A stretch of 64,000 nucleotides of DNA, taken from the NCBI RefSeq assembly GCF_002929845.1, contig NZ_PJJS01000037.1, positions 1 through 64,000 on the forward strand, given 5' to 3'. Under the pieces are notes generated by a model. It searched no databases, was not told where the DNA came from, and was given only the letters and a program-made list of their open reading frames with translations. Shown here piece after piece: positions 45,478 to 53,779 of this stretch (positions are counted from its first letter, which is position 1; every line of letters starts with the position of its first letter). The stretch comes from Cryobacterium sp. M96. Lineage in GTDB: Bacteria; Actinomycetota; Actinomycetes; Actinomycetales; Microbacteriaceae. Position numbers and translations under genes: made by a program.

Positions 45478-46643
45478 TTGGGCACCTCGAGCACGACCGT
45501 GGTGCCGGAGCCGGGGGAGGAGAAGAGGCGGGCGTTGCCGCCCACGTCGCGCAGGCGGGCCACGACCGATTCGGCGAAACCGAGGCGTTCGGCGCTAACG
45601 CCGCTGAGGTCGAAGCCGACCCCTGCGTCGGTGACCATGGCGCGCACGGTTGTGTCGTCATCAGTGATCGTCACGTCGGCGCGGGCGACGCCGGCGTGAC
45701 GTCGCACGTTCTCGAGGCACTCGCCGAGGGCGAGGAGGAAGGAGTCGAGCACGTCGCTGGGCAGAAGAACCTGTCCGCTGCCGTGCCAGTCCACATCGAG
45801 TCCCATCCGCCCGAACCGCTGCTTGACCGATTCGAGGGTGCTTCCGAGCATTGACTCGGTGGCCGGCTCGAGCGTGTAGACCCCGGAGCGGCGCGGGGTG
45901 GGGAGGCCGCCGAGCCGTAGCTGCCGCAGCAACCGGGCGTCGTCGCCGGCCTGTTGGCGCAGTGCGGCCGGGCTGACGCCGACGCCGGAGTGCGCGAGGA
46001 GGGTGAGGGTGGCCAGCACGGTGTCGTGCAGCAGCCGGGCATCCTGCCGGCGTTGGGCTTCGAGCTCGCTGGCATGGCGCTCGGCGAGGTGGGCGCGGCC
46101 GATGAAGGCGATGCGCGCCATGACGCGCGGCACGCTCTGGGCCAGCCACCAGGCCACCAGGGCGATGGCAAGCCAGACGCTGAAGGTGAGCAGGAGGGGC
46201 ACGGTGGCGTCGGACGAGGCGCGGGTGGCGGCGAGCACGCTGGCAACGGTCGCACCGAATGCCAGGGACAGCACCAGCAGGCGGGCGGTGCTGACCACGA
46301 GCACGAGGGCGACGCAGCTCAGGGCTCCGGCGGCGATGTCGCCGATGATGGCCTGCTCGACGAGGTTCAGGCCGGTGGCACGCTGGCCCGACCAGCCCAC
46401 GAGCAGGATCACGGCGATGCCGGAGACCAGGATCAGAGCGACCCAGCGCATCCGGCCGGACCGGCCGAGCAGGTACTGGCCGGCCACCAGCAGCAGCAGC
46501 AGTGGCAGGCTCCGGGCCAGGGTGCTCACGGTCAAGCCGCCCGGGACAAGCATCGCGAGGAGCGCGGCGGCCGAGCCGGCCAATCCGCACAGGCGAGCCG
46601 CTCTGCGGAGCAGACGGTCACGTTCCTTGTAGATTCGTTGCAT
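45474..46643 (-). CDS. membrane sensor histidine kinase (HisKA_3 type)
   Basis: A 389-residue NarX/DesK-class kinase. It has about six membrane helices in the first 175 residues with almost no extracytoplasmic domain, so the signal is probably intramembrane or cytosolic. Dimerisation/phosphorylation segment: RRQDARLLHDTVLATLTLLA with His206. The ATPase domain has LGECLENVRRHAGVARADVT (N box), VTDAGVGFDLSG (G1) and SSPGSGTTVVLEVP. It is the first gene of the three-gene locus with the kinase-like membrane protein and the LuxR-class regulator. It is preceded by a 130-bp gap after the DUF4389 gene. Confidence 0.92.
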   Translation of the reverse strand: MQRIYKERDRLLRRAARLCGLAGSAAALLAMLVPGGLTVSTLARSLPLLLLLVAGQYLLGRSGRMRWVALILVSGIAVILLVGWSGQRATGLNLVEQAIIGDIAAGALSCVALVLVVSTARLLVLSLAFGATVASVLAATRASSDATVPLLLTFSVWLAIALVAWWLAQSVPRVMARIAFIGRAHLAERHASELEAQRRQDARLLHDTVLATLTLLAHSGVGVSPAALRQQAGDDARLLRQLRLGGLPTPRRSGVYTLEPATESMLGSTLESVKQRFGRMGLDVDWHGSGQVLLPSDVLDSFLLALGECLENVRRHAGVARADVTITDDDTTVRAMVTDAGVGFDLSGVSAERLGFAESVVARLRDVGGNARLFSSPGSGTTVVLEVPK

Positions 46644-46773
46644 AGCGGCGCTCTCACCCCATTTGCCCTCTATACAGAACCCTACCGGCCCGGTGTCCGT
46701 TCCCCCGCGCGCTCCGTGGCATCCGTCGGCGTCCGCGCGGCCGACGGCGTTACCGACGGGCGTGACCGGCGAC

Positions 46774-48249
46774 TCAGGGCGTGCTCGACACCGCTCCGCC
46801 GGCAGGTGCGGCGGGTGCGATCGGTGCTCGTGTGACCGCGGCCTCCGGGGTGTCGGCGCCGCCCTGGTCGAGGCGGAACGGCGGGTACTCGTCGCGGAAC
46901 AGGGCGGTGTAGACGGCTACCCGGAAGATCCAGCGGTCGATGCCGAGGATCAGATCGAACAGGCTGCGCCGGTACCGGCCGGTGAAGAGGAGGATGACCG
47001 CGGCGATCAGCACCAGGACCCCGATCAGGGACGGGACGGTGTTCAAGACCGAGTCGCCCTCGTCGTTCCGCCAGATCGTCGCACTTCCGGTCAAGGCCGC
47101 CACGATCAGCAGGTGCGGAATCGCCAATAGCCACCATTTGACCAGAACGAGCCCGTGCGAGAGGCGCTCCGGGTAATCGACCTGCAGATCGGCGGGATAG
47201 TCGGCCGACGCCGCCAGGCTGAAGGGGGGGTACCGGTCGGTGCCGAGCGCCGAGTAGGCGTAGAAGGACACCCGCCAGCTCCAGCGCAGCACCCCGACGT
47301 TGAACTGGAAGAGGGCCGTCGGGTATCGACCGGTGAACAGGATGGCGAACCCGGCGACGATGGTGGTGACGACAAACCCGAACCAGAGGAACAGCAGCAC
47401 CACCACGTGCGGGAAGATCAGGATCCACTTCACCAACCACAACCAGCGGGACAGCCCCTCGTCGAGGGTTCCGGTCAACCGGGCGGGAAACGTCCGCCCA
47501 CCGGGATGGGCAGGGACCGCGGTCGCCCCGGGTGGGCCTGCTCCGACGAAAGTTGCTGCTCCGAGCGGTGTGTCGGGCCCGGTTGCGGGCAGTGTGCCGC
47601 GGCCCAGGCCGATTGCCCCGAACACGGTCAGCACCAGGCCGATGAGAAGGATGAACAGGCCGACCAGAAGCAGCCCCACCGCCAGCGGGGCGAGGAACCC
47701 GAGGCGAATGCCGGCCTGCAGGGCGACTGAGACGCCGGAACTGGCATCCTCGTTCATGACGACGACCGCCCAGCTGCCGCTCGTCAGATCCCAGTCGATC
47801 TCCTGAGTGCCGGGACCCTCGGCGGAGGACACCCAGAAGTCCTGGGCGCCGGGAGCTTCGGGAGCGCGGCTGCCCGGAATGTCGCGGTACACCGCACGGA
47901 AGGGATTGATGTTCAGGTCACGCAGCTCGGTGCTATTCACTCCGGCCAGGTAGCGGTCGACGTCGGCCTGAGACGCGACGCCGATGAAGACGTCCGCTGT
48001 GGAGGTGGAGAGCGCGCGGAGTCGGAGAGTGCCGATGTCCGCCGGGACGTCCTGGAGCTCGATCGAGCCGATCCGGGGCGAGGTGAGCACGAACGACTGT
48101 ACCGAGAACGAGCGGGCGGGGCTGGTGATGTAGCCGTCCTCGCCCTGCGCGTTGACCACGGCGGTCATCGCCCCGGCCAGGGCCAGCGAGAAGCCGAGCA
48201 GGGAGAGGATCGCGCCAAAGATCAACATGATAACGGAACCGGGTTTCAT
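46774..48249 (-). CDS. DUF4389 membrane protein
   Basis: A 491-residue membrane protein. The N-terminal helix (IMLIFGAILSLLGFSLALAG) is followed by a beta-rich extracytoplasmic domain of about 150 residues (YLAGVNSTELRDLNINPF, WDLTSGSWAVVVMNEDAS). A helix pair leads to two DUF4389 repeats, marked LSRWLWLVKWILIFPHVVVL and LSHGLVLVKWWLLAIPHLLI. These are followed by GRYPTALFQFNVGVLRW and GRYRRSLFDLILGIDRW. The C-terminal tail is Pro/Ala-rich. Function unknown. I chose the ATG at 48249 (MKPGSVIMLI) with GAGAGGA about 9 nt upstream, rejecting the frame to 48297. Confidence 0.85.
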   Translation of the reverse strand: MKPGSVIMLIFGAILSLLGFSLALAGAMTAVVNAQGEDGYITSPARSFSVQSFVLTSPRIGSIELQDVPADIGTLRLRALSTSTADVFIGVASQADVDRYLAGVNSTELRDLNINPFRAVYRDIPGSRAPEAPGAQDFWVSSAEGPGTQEIDWDLTSGSWAVVVMNEDASSGVSVALQAGIRLGFLAPLAVGLLLVGLFILLIGLVLTVFGAIGLGRGTLPATGPDTPLGAATFVGAGPPGATAVPAHPGGRTFPARLTGTLDEGLSRWLWLVKWILIFPHVVVLLFLWFGFVVTTIVAGFAILFTGRYPTALFQFNVGVLRWSWRVSFYAYSALGTDRYPPFSLAASADYPADLQVDYPERLSHGLVLVKWWLLAIPHLLIVAALTGSATIWRNDEGDSVLNTVPSLIGVLVLIAAVILLFTGRYRRSLFDLILGIDRWIFRVAVYTALFRDEYPPFRLDQGGADTPEAAVTRAPIAPAAPAGGAVSSTP

Positions 48250-48267
48250 GGCGCGTGTCCTCTCATC

Positions 48268-48318
48268 GGGTACGTCTCGAGTCAGGGTACGTCTCATTCA
48301 CGGGCACGACTCGGTTCA
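48268..48318. repeat. degenerate 16-18 bp direct repeat, 3 units
   Basis: GGGTACGTCTCGAGTCA, GGGTACGTCTCATTCA and a weaker CGGGCACGACTCGGTTCA lie in tandem between the DUF4389 start and the metX stop. They could be operator half-sites for the DUF4389 gene or another short post-gene repeat. Confidence 0.4.
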
Positions 48319-48374
48319 CGAGGGTGTCGCGTTCCGTGGCCTGCCGGTCGACGTCGTCTTGATCCGGGACCGTG

Positions 48375-49601
48375 TCAAGCTCGATGCGAGGGAGCGGGAC
48401 GGCTCAGAACGCGCAGAAGTTGCGCGCCGATGGCCTCGTTCTCGATCAAAAAACCGTCGTGGCCGAAGCCGGAGTGGAGCGTGACGGCATCCGTGTCGTC
48501 GATGTTGCCCTGCAGGTGGGCGGCGATGACCTGTTGGCCCTCGAGGGGGAAGAGGCGGTCACTGTCGATGCCGACGACGACGCTGAGCGCATCGATGCGG
48601 GAGAGGGCGGATGCGACACCGCCGCGGCCGCGGCCGATGTCGTGTGAGTTCATGGCCTCGACCAGCACGATGTAGCTGTTCGCGTCGAACCGCCGGGTGA
48701 ACTTGTTGCCGTGGAAATCGAGGTAGGACTCGACGGCGAACCGGCCGCCCGCGCCGAGCGGACTGATCTCGCTTTGCCAGCCGCGCTCGAAGCGCAGGTT
48801 GAGCTCCTCGGAGCTGCGGTAGTTCAGCAGCGCCATCCGCCGGGCCAGGGCGAGGCCGCGGGTCGGGCCGTCGCCGTCCGCGGCGTCGTAGTAGTCGCCG
48901 GAGCGGAAGAGCGGGTCGCTGCGGATGGCTTCGATCTGCACCGAATTCAGCGCGATCTGGTCGGCGGTCGTCACCGGCGGTGCCGCGAGGATTGCCAGGC
49001 GGGCGACCCGGGACGGATGCTCGATGGCCCACTCGAGCGCGTGCATCCCGCCCATCGAGCCGCCGACGACGGCGGCCCAACGGTCGATGCCGAGATGGTC
49101 TGAGAAGGCGACCTGCGCGGCGACCTGATCGCGAATGGTGAGGTAGGGAAAGCGGGTGCCCCATTCGGAGCCGTCCGGGGCGAGGGAGGCCGGACCGGTG
49201 CTGCCCTGGCAGCCACCGATCATGTTCGGGGCAACCACGAACCAGCGGTCGGTGTCGATGGCCAGGCCGGCGCCGACGATCCTGCTCCACCAGCCCGCGG
49301 TCGGGTGGCCGTGGCCGGCCGGGCCGACCAGGTGGCTGTCGCCGGTGAGGGCGTGCAGCACGAGCACGGCGTTGTCGCCGCTCGGGGACAGTTCGCCCCA
49401 CGTCTCGTAGGCGATCCGCACGGCGCCGAGGCTGCTGCCCCCCTCAAAGTGCAGCGCACCGACGTCGAGGAAACGACGGTTCCCCACGGGGTCGCCGTCG
49501 CGCCACGCACCCGTCGCCGGGGGTTTGCCGAGCAGCGACCGCGCCTGGGCTTCGGTCACGAAGCTCGACGGGACGGTGTCTGCCGAATATTGCCAGTCCA
49601 T
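48375..49601 (-). CDS. metX: homoserine O-acetyltransferase MetX
   Basis: A 408-residue alpha/beta-hydrolase-fold acyltransferase, first step of methionine synthesis. The nucleophile elbow is VVGGSMGGMHALEW (Ser), with Asp in VGIDSDRLFPLEGQQ and His in SGFGHDGFLIENEA. VVAPNMIGGCQGSTGPAS and the lid segment HDIGRGRGGVASAL match the MetX family. Acetyl- rather than succinyl-homoserine is inferred from the neighbouring metY. I chose the ATG at 49601 (MDWQYSADTV) because GGGAG lies just upstream; the frame to 49763 lacks support. metY lies upstream on the same strand, separated by a repeat-filled 339-bp gap. Confidence 0.95.
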   Translation of the reverse strand: MDWQYSADTVPSSFVTEAQARSLLGKPPATGAWRDGDPVGNRRFLDVGALHFEGGSSLGAVRIAYETWGELSPSGDNAVLVLHALTGDSHLVGPAGHGHPTAGWWSRIVGAGLAIDTDRWFVVAPNMIGGCQGSTGPASLAPDGSEWGTRFPYLTIRDQVAAQVAFSDHLGIDRWAAVVGGSMGGMHALEWAIEHPSRVARLAILAAPPVTTADQIALNSVQIEAIRSDPLFRSGDYYDAADGDGPTRGLALARRMALLNYRSSEELNLRFERGWQSEISPLGAGGRFAVESYLDFHGNKFTRRFDANSYIVLVEAMNSHDIGRGRGGVASALSRIDALSVVVGIDSDRLFPLEGQQVIAAHLQGNIDDTDAVTLHSGFGHDGFLIENEAIGAQLLRVLSRPAPSHRA

Positions 49602-49705
49602 AGGCTCCCTATTCTGCCGGGTGAGCAGCCCTTCCGGCTTATTGTCACCGCACCGTCTGGTGAGCGCACCGCGCGCCCGGCCGCCGCCGCGGAGTACCCG
49701 GCCGG

Positions 49706-49782
49706 CACTCGGGCCGCACCCGATTTTCACTCGGGTTGCACTGGGTTTCCACTCTGTTCGCACTCTGTTCGCACTCGGCGGA
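49706..49782. repeat. 11-bp degenerate tandem array, 7 units
   Basis: Seven 11-bp units in register: CACTCGGGCCG, CACCCGATTTT, CACTCGGGTTG, CACTGGGTTTC, CACTCTGTTCG (twice) and CACTCGGCGGA. Each starts with CAC and the rest drifts. Palindromic element copy 6 begins 21 bp to the right. The remaining sequence of the metX-metY gap has no gene. Confidence 0.85.
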
Positions 49783-49803
49783 GCCGAATCAGCTCGCCAC
49801 CCG

Positions 49804-49888
49804 AACGAATTCGACGGAGATTTTGCCGATTTTGGCCTGAAACGGGCCGAAACCGGGTGTAGAGGGCAAAATCTCCGTCGAATTAATT
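49804..49888. repeat. palindromic intergenic element, copy 6
   Basis: Arms AACGAATTCGACGGAGATT (49804-49822) and AATCTCCGTCGAATTAATT (49870-49888) pair at 17 of 19 positions around a 47-nt loop with GTGTAGAGGGCAA. It lies downstream of metY and upstream of metX. Confidence 0.9.
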
Positions 49889-49940
49889 ACCCACCCGCCT
49901 GGGGGGATACCCATCCGGATTGGCAGCGGCTGGGGGCGTG

Positions 49941-51272
49941 TCAGGCGTTGGCGCGGGATGCCTGCACAACCGCGCGGGCGGCCGCCAGGCCGGTCTCGAG
50001 GTCGGCCTTCAGATCGGCGATGTTCTCGATGCCGACGGAGAGGCGCACCAGGCCCGGCGTCACACCGGCCGTGAGCTGCTGCTCCGGGGTGAGCTGCGCG
50101 TGCGTGGTCGAGGCCGGGTGGATGACGAGCGACCGCACGTCGCCGATGTTGGCCAGGTGGCTGAACAGGGAAAGGTTGTCGACGAGGGCGCGACCGGCAT
50201 CCACTCCGCCCTTCAACTCGAAGGACAGCACGGCGCCGACACCGCGGGGCGCGTAGGTGTTGGCGGCGGCGTACCAGGGGCTCGACGGCAGGCCGGCGTA
50301 GTTGACCGAGGCGATGTCGGGGTGGTTCTCGAGCCACTCCGCGATGTCCTGGGCGTTCTGCACGTGGCGTTCGATGCGCAGGCTGAGAGTCTCGATGCCC
50401 TGGATGAGCTGCCAGGCGCTCGCCGGGGCGATCGCGGATCCGAGGTCGCGCAGCAGCTGCACGCGCGCCTTGATGATGTAGGCGATGCCGTCGCCGACCG
50501 CGCCCGTGTAACTGACGCCGTGGTAGGACGGGTCCGGCTCGGTGAGGCCGGGGAACTTCTCCACGTTCTTGGACCATTCGAACGTGCCGCCGTCGACGAT
50601 GACGCCGCCGATGACGGCACCGTGGCCACCGAGGAACTTGGTCGCCGAGTGGACGACGATGTCCGCGCCGTGCTCGAACGGGCGGATCAGGTAGGGGGTG
50701 GCGATGGTGCTGTCGACGATGAGCGGCACCCCGCCGGCGTGCGCCACATCGGCCACGAGACGGATGTCGAGCACATTGATCTTGGGGTTGCCGATGGTCT
50801 CGGCGAAGAAGAGCTTGGTGTTGGGGCGCAGCGCCCGGCGCCACTCCTCGGGGTCGTCCTGGTTCTCGACGAAGGTCGTCTCGATGCCCAGCTTGGCCAG
50901 CGTGTACTTGAACAGGTTGTAGGTTCCGCCGTAGATTGAACTCGACGAGACGATGTGGTCGCCGGCCTGGGCGATGTTCAGCACCGCGAACGTGGAGGCG
51001 GCCTGGCCCGAGGCCAGGAGCAGGGCTGCGGTGCCCCCTTCGAGGGCGGCGACGCGCTCTTCGACGACGGCCTGGGTCGGGTTCATGATACGGGTGTAGA
51101 TGTTGCCGAATTCGGCCAGTGCGAACAGGTTCTGCGCGTGCTGGGCGCTGTCGAACACGTAGGACGTGGTCTGGTAGATCGGGGTGGCCCTGGCATTGGT
51201 GGTCGGGTCGGGCTGGGCACCGGAGTGCACCTGCTTGGTTTCAAACTTCCAGTCTGCAGCGTTGTCGCTCAT
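49941..51272 (-). CDS. metY: O-acetylhomoserine aminocarboxypropyltransferase/sulfhydrylase
   Basis: A 443-residue PLP enzyme of the Cys/Met-metabolism family that makes homocysteine directly from O-acetylhomoserine and sulfide. Markers are [33 protein letters not shown], the PLP-stacking [13 protein letters not shown], and the Schiff-base lysine Lys212 in [31 protein letters not shown] and [13 protein letters not shown] are present at the end. Length and motifs match MetY rather than MetB. A promoter with TTGCCA and TAGAAT lies upstream. The metY-metX pair gives the direct sulfhydrylation route. Confidence 0.95.
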   Translation of the reverse strand: MSDNAADWKFETKQVHSGAQPDPTTNARATPIYQTTSYVFDSAQHAQNLFALAEFGNIYTRIMNPTQAVVEERVAALEGGTAALLLASGQAASTFAVLNIAQAGDHIVSSSSIYGGTYNLFKYTLAKLGIETTFVENQDDPEEWRRALRPNTKLFFAETIGNPKINVLDIRLVADVAHAGGVPLIVDSTIATPYLIRPFEHGADIVVHSATKFLGGHGAVIGGVIVDGGTFEWSKNVEKFPGLTEPDPSYHGVSYTGAVGDGIAYIIKARVQLLRDLGSAIAPASAWQLIQGIETLSLRIERHVQNAQDIAEWLENHPDIASVNYAGLPSSPWYAAANTYAPRGVGAVLSFELKGGVDAGRALVDNLSLFSHLANIGDVRSLVIHPASTTHAQLTPEQQLTAGVTPGLVRLSVGIENIADLKADLETGLAAARAVVQASRANA

Positions 51273-51321
51273 GAGGTGATCTCCCGGGTGATCCTCGACG
51301 AGCGTGGACCTTCCAGCGCTC

Positions 51322-51359
51322 TGCCAGCGATTCTAGGCAGGGGGTTGTCGAGCTGGCAA
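51322..51359 (-). promoter_or_regulatory. metY promoter with flanking inverted repeat
   Basis: On the minus strand, TTGCCA (complement of 51354-51359), an 18-bp spacer and TAGAAT (complement of 51330-51335) form a good sigma-70-type promoter about 50 bp before the ATG. TGCCAGC (51322-51328) and GCTGGCA (51352-51358) form an inverted repeat across it, a possible operator. I see no SAM riboswitch. Confidence 0.5.
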
Positions 51360-51389
51360 CGGACACCGCAACACAGCGTCACGAAGCGG

Positions 51390-52586
51390 TCAGCGCGGCG
51401 TGTCGCGCGGTGTGCCGACGGCAGGGTCTGCGGGCGGTGCGTCTGCGGGAGGCTCTGCGGGAGGCTCGGCGGCGAGCGTGCCGGCAGGCGCGTCGAGGTG
51501 CGGAAGCACGATAGTGCCGGTGTCGGTGCGCGCCTTCTTGCGGAACAGCCAGCGGGCGCGCGGCTCGATCAGCGGGTGGAACACCCTGCGCACGATCCGC
51601 TGCGAGAGGGCGATGGAGATCAGCACGCTGAACCCGATCATCGCGGGCAGCACCCAGCCCGGCTGGGGTCCGCCGAGCACCCCGCTCTCGCGCAGGAGGA
51701 ACAGCACGAAACTGTGCAGCAGGTAGATGTACATCGTGGCCGCGCCGTAGGGCGTGAACCAGAGCCGTCGCCGGGGCATGAGCACCAGGAATGCCACGAT
51801 GAGGGCGAACGCGAGCAGCAGCAGACCCAGACGGATAACGCCGGCCCAGAGCTGGTCGTAGCCGAACGCCGGGTAGGCCTCGTCGTAGAGCAGGAACTGG
51901 CGCACCTGCGCCTCACGAAGGGCGTCGATGTTCGCCACGATCACGCCCAGCAGTGCCGTGAACAGGGTGAACGCGCCGGTCCGCCAGCGCCATACCGCGG
52001 TGGCGTGCAGCCCCAGCCAGCGGTCGGTGAGCTTCCACTGGCGTAGCTGCCAGCCGAAGACGAAGAACGGCAGCAGCCCGAGCGTGCGCGACAGCGCGAA
52101 GGTGCTGTCGATCGACGCGAAGTACCCGGCGCCGACGGAGATGATCAAACTGATCAGCAGCGGATGGCGCAGCAGCACGAGGAAGGGCAGGGCGAGGCGC
52201 CAGGCCAGGAGGGCGATCAGGAACCACAGGGTCCAGGAGGGGGACGAGTAGTCCAGGCGGAATTCGCCGCCGAGTAGCCAGTGCACGACTGTCCAGATCG
52301 TCTCGAAGATCACGTAGGGGAGCACGATGTCGGTGACCAGACGATGCAGCTGGCGGGTGCCGAGCGGGCCCGACCGGGCGAAGTACCCGCTGACGGCGAC
52401 GAACAGCGGAACGTGGAAGGCGTAGACGAACAGATAGAACTCGTAGGCGACATCCGACTCGGCGATGAGTTTCAGGATGGCGTGCCCGAGCACAACCAGG
52501 GCGATCGCGATCCAGCGCGCATTGTCCCAGAGCGGCACGCGTCGTTTCTGCACGTGCGGTATTCCGGCGGCGCGTGGGCTCATCAT
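51390..52586 (-). CDS. acyltransferase 3-family membrane protein (fucose 4-O-acetylase-like)
   Basis: A polytopic protein of about 398 residues with 10 or so helices, of the acyltransferase-3/OafA-like family that O-acetylates sugars. The first helix begins WDNARWIAIALVVLGHAIL, which includes the conserved His after the opening Asp-Arg-type segment. The family motif YEFYLFVYAFHVPLFVAVSGYF follows. Later helices include YLLHSFVLFLLRESG near the end. The C-terminal tail is Pro/Ala-rich with an in-frame 12-bp repeat (AAEPPAEPPADAPP). I chose the ATG at 52586 because GGAGAAG precedes it. It is divergent from the SDR gene. Confidence 0.85.
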   Translation of the reverse strand: MMSPRAAGIPHVQKRRVPLWDNARWIAIALVVLGHAILKLIAESDVAYEFYLFVYAFHVPLFVAVSGYFARSGPLGTRQLHRLVTDIVLPYVIFETIWTVVHWLLGGEFRLDYSSPSWTLWFLIALLAWRLALPFLVLLRHPLLISLIISVGAGYFASIDSTFALSRTLGLLPFFVFGWQLRQWKLTDRWLGLHATAVWRWRTGAFTLFTALLGVIVANIDALREAQVRQFLLYDEAYPAFGYDQLWAGVIRLGLLLLAFALIVAFLVLMPRRRLWFTPYGAATMYIYLLHSFVLFLLRESGVLGGPQPGWVLPAMIGFSVLISIALSQRIVRRVFHPLIEPRARWLFRKKARTDTGTIVLPHLDAPAGTLAAEPPAEPPADAPPADPAVGTPRDTPR

Positions 52587-52612
52587 GCTGCTTCTCCGAC
52601 CAGAATGGAACC

Positions 52613-53392
52613 ATGAGTACAAAAAGAGTCGTTGTGACCGGTGCGAGTTCGGGGATCGGTGCCGCCACCGTGCGCCTGTTCCGCCAGCGGGGCTGGGATG
52701 TGGTGGGGGTGGCTCGCCGCGCCGACCGCCTCGCGACGCTGCAGGCGGAGACCGGGGCGCAGGTCTTCACGGCCGACCTCACCCGGCAGGCCGACGTGGA
52801 CGCGCTGCGCGACTATCTCGCGGCGTCCGGGCCGGTGCACGCGCTGGTCAACAACGCGGGCGGCGCAGTGGGGCTGGACACCGTCGAGGAATCGAAGATC
52901 GAGGACTGGGCCTGGATGTTCGAGATCAACGTGCTCGCGGTCAAGCGGGTCACGAGCGCCGTACTGCCCTTGCTGCGCGCCGGGATCCGGGCGGAGGGCG
53001 GCGCCGCCGACATCGTCACGGTCACGTCCATTGCGGGTCATGTCGCCTACCTCGGAGGTGGAGGGTATAACGCGGCGAAGTTCGCCGCGCACGCCTTGAT
53101 GGAAGTCTTGCGCCTGGAATTGAATGGCGAGTCGATCCGGGTGATCGAGGTTGCCCCCGGGATGGTGCAGACCGAGGAATTCGGGCTGGTGCGCTTCAAC
53201 GGTGATGCGGAGAAGGCTGCCGCGGCCTACGCCGGGGTGCCGAATCCGCTCACCGCCGAAGATATTGCCGAGACGATCGTGTCGAGCGTCGAACGCCCGG
53301 CCCACGTCAATCTGGACCTGATCGTGATCAAGCCGGTTGCGCAGGCGGACCCCACGCGAGTCGCGCGGGGGCCGCTGGCACCCAAAGACTGA
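52613..53392 (+). CDS. short-chain dehydrogenase/reductase
   Basis: A 259-residue classical SDR. The cofactor motif is TGASSGIG (residues 9-16), with VNNAGG at 79-84. Catalytic Ser139 (TVTSIAGHVAYLGG) is followed by Tyr152 and Lys156 (GYNAAK). VVGVARRADRL after strand 2 has Arg residues at the position that usually marks NADP preference. The C terminus (VNLDLIVIKPVAQ) fits the serine 3-dehydrogenase/YdfG-like subgroup. The substrate is not known. I chose the ATG at 52613 (MSTKRVVVTG). A dehydrogenase remnant follows on the opposite strand. Confidence 0.92.
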   Translation: MSTKRVVVTGASSGIGAATVRLFRQRGWDVVGVARRADRLATLQAETGAQVFTADLTRQADVDALRDYLAASGPVHALVNNAGGAVGLDTVEESKIEDWAWMFEINVLAVKRVTSAVLPLLRAGIRAEGGAADIVTVTSIAGHVAYLGGGGYNAAKFAAHALMEVLRLELNGESIRVIEVAPGMVQTEEFGLVRFNGDAEKAAAAYAGVPNPLTAEDIAETIVSSVERPAHVNLDLIVIKPVAQADPTRVARGPLAPKD

Positions 53393-53410
53393 CGCACTCA
53401 AGCGTTCTGC

Positions 53411-53710
53411 CTAGGGGTGGACCAGGATCTTCACAGCGGTGTCGTTGTGGTTGATCAGGGTGTCGAAGCCCTCGCTGGTGAGGTCGAACTCGTGGCCCAT
53501 AGTGACCGGGAGGGATTCATGCGAAAGCGGATGCGGGTGCGGGTGGCCGGGCACCGAGGTGAAGATCGGGCCGTCGAGGTATTCATGAAGGTCGGTGCCG
53601 CAGATGCCGCACCAGGCGACTGCGATCTTCACTGTGCCGCTGCGGGTCTCCGGATCTTCGATGCTTTCAATGCGGACGTTTTTCTGGCCGTGGAAACGTG
53701 CAGCTTTCAT
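53411..53710 (-). pseudogene. internally deleted 2,3-butanediol dehydrogenase
   Basis: The 99-residue frame reads as the two ends of a zinc-dependent (R,R)-butanediol dehydrogenase joined in frame. Residues 1-75 are the normal start: MKAARFHGQKNVRIESIEDP, the zinc-ligand segment WCGICGTDLHEYLDGPIF, then VTMGHEF. Residues 76-99 (SEGFDTLINHNDTAVKILVHP at the end) are the normal C terminus. About 250 residues are absent: the rest of the catalytic domain and the whole NAD-binding Rossmann fold. No frameshift or stop is present, so a clean in-frame deletion is inferred. The product cannot be an active dehydrogenase. The start at 53710 matches the family. Confidence 0.85.
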
Positions 53711-53779
53711 TGAGAATCTTCTCCAGTCATGCGTCAAAGGCTCGGCGTCGGCGGATGGTCTGGCCCTCCGGCCCGCGGA

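Noticed and set aside
16358-49888. Palindromic elements as simple intrinsic terminators
   Set aside because: The loop is 46-48 nt and no T-run follows the second arm in any copy. Three copies are between codirectional genes. A contribution to 3' ends is possible but does not explain the arm conservation.
49602-51389. SAM riboswitch upstream of metX or metY
   Set aside because: The metX-metY gap is repeats and the metY upstream region is short with an ordinary promoter. No multi-helix riboswitch core was recognisable.
53411-53710. Intact small protein gene
   Set aside because: The sequence is recognisably the two termini of a much longer dehydrogenase family with the middle missing, so it is annotated as a pseudogene.
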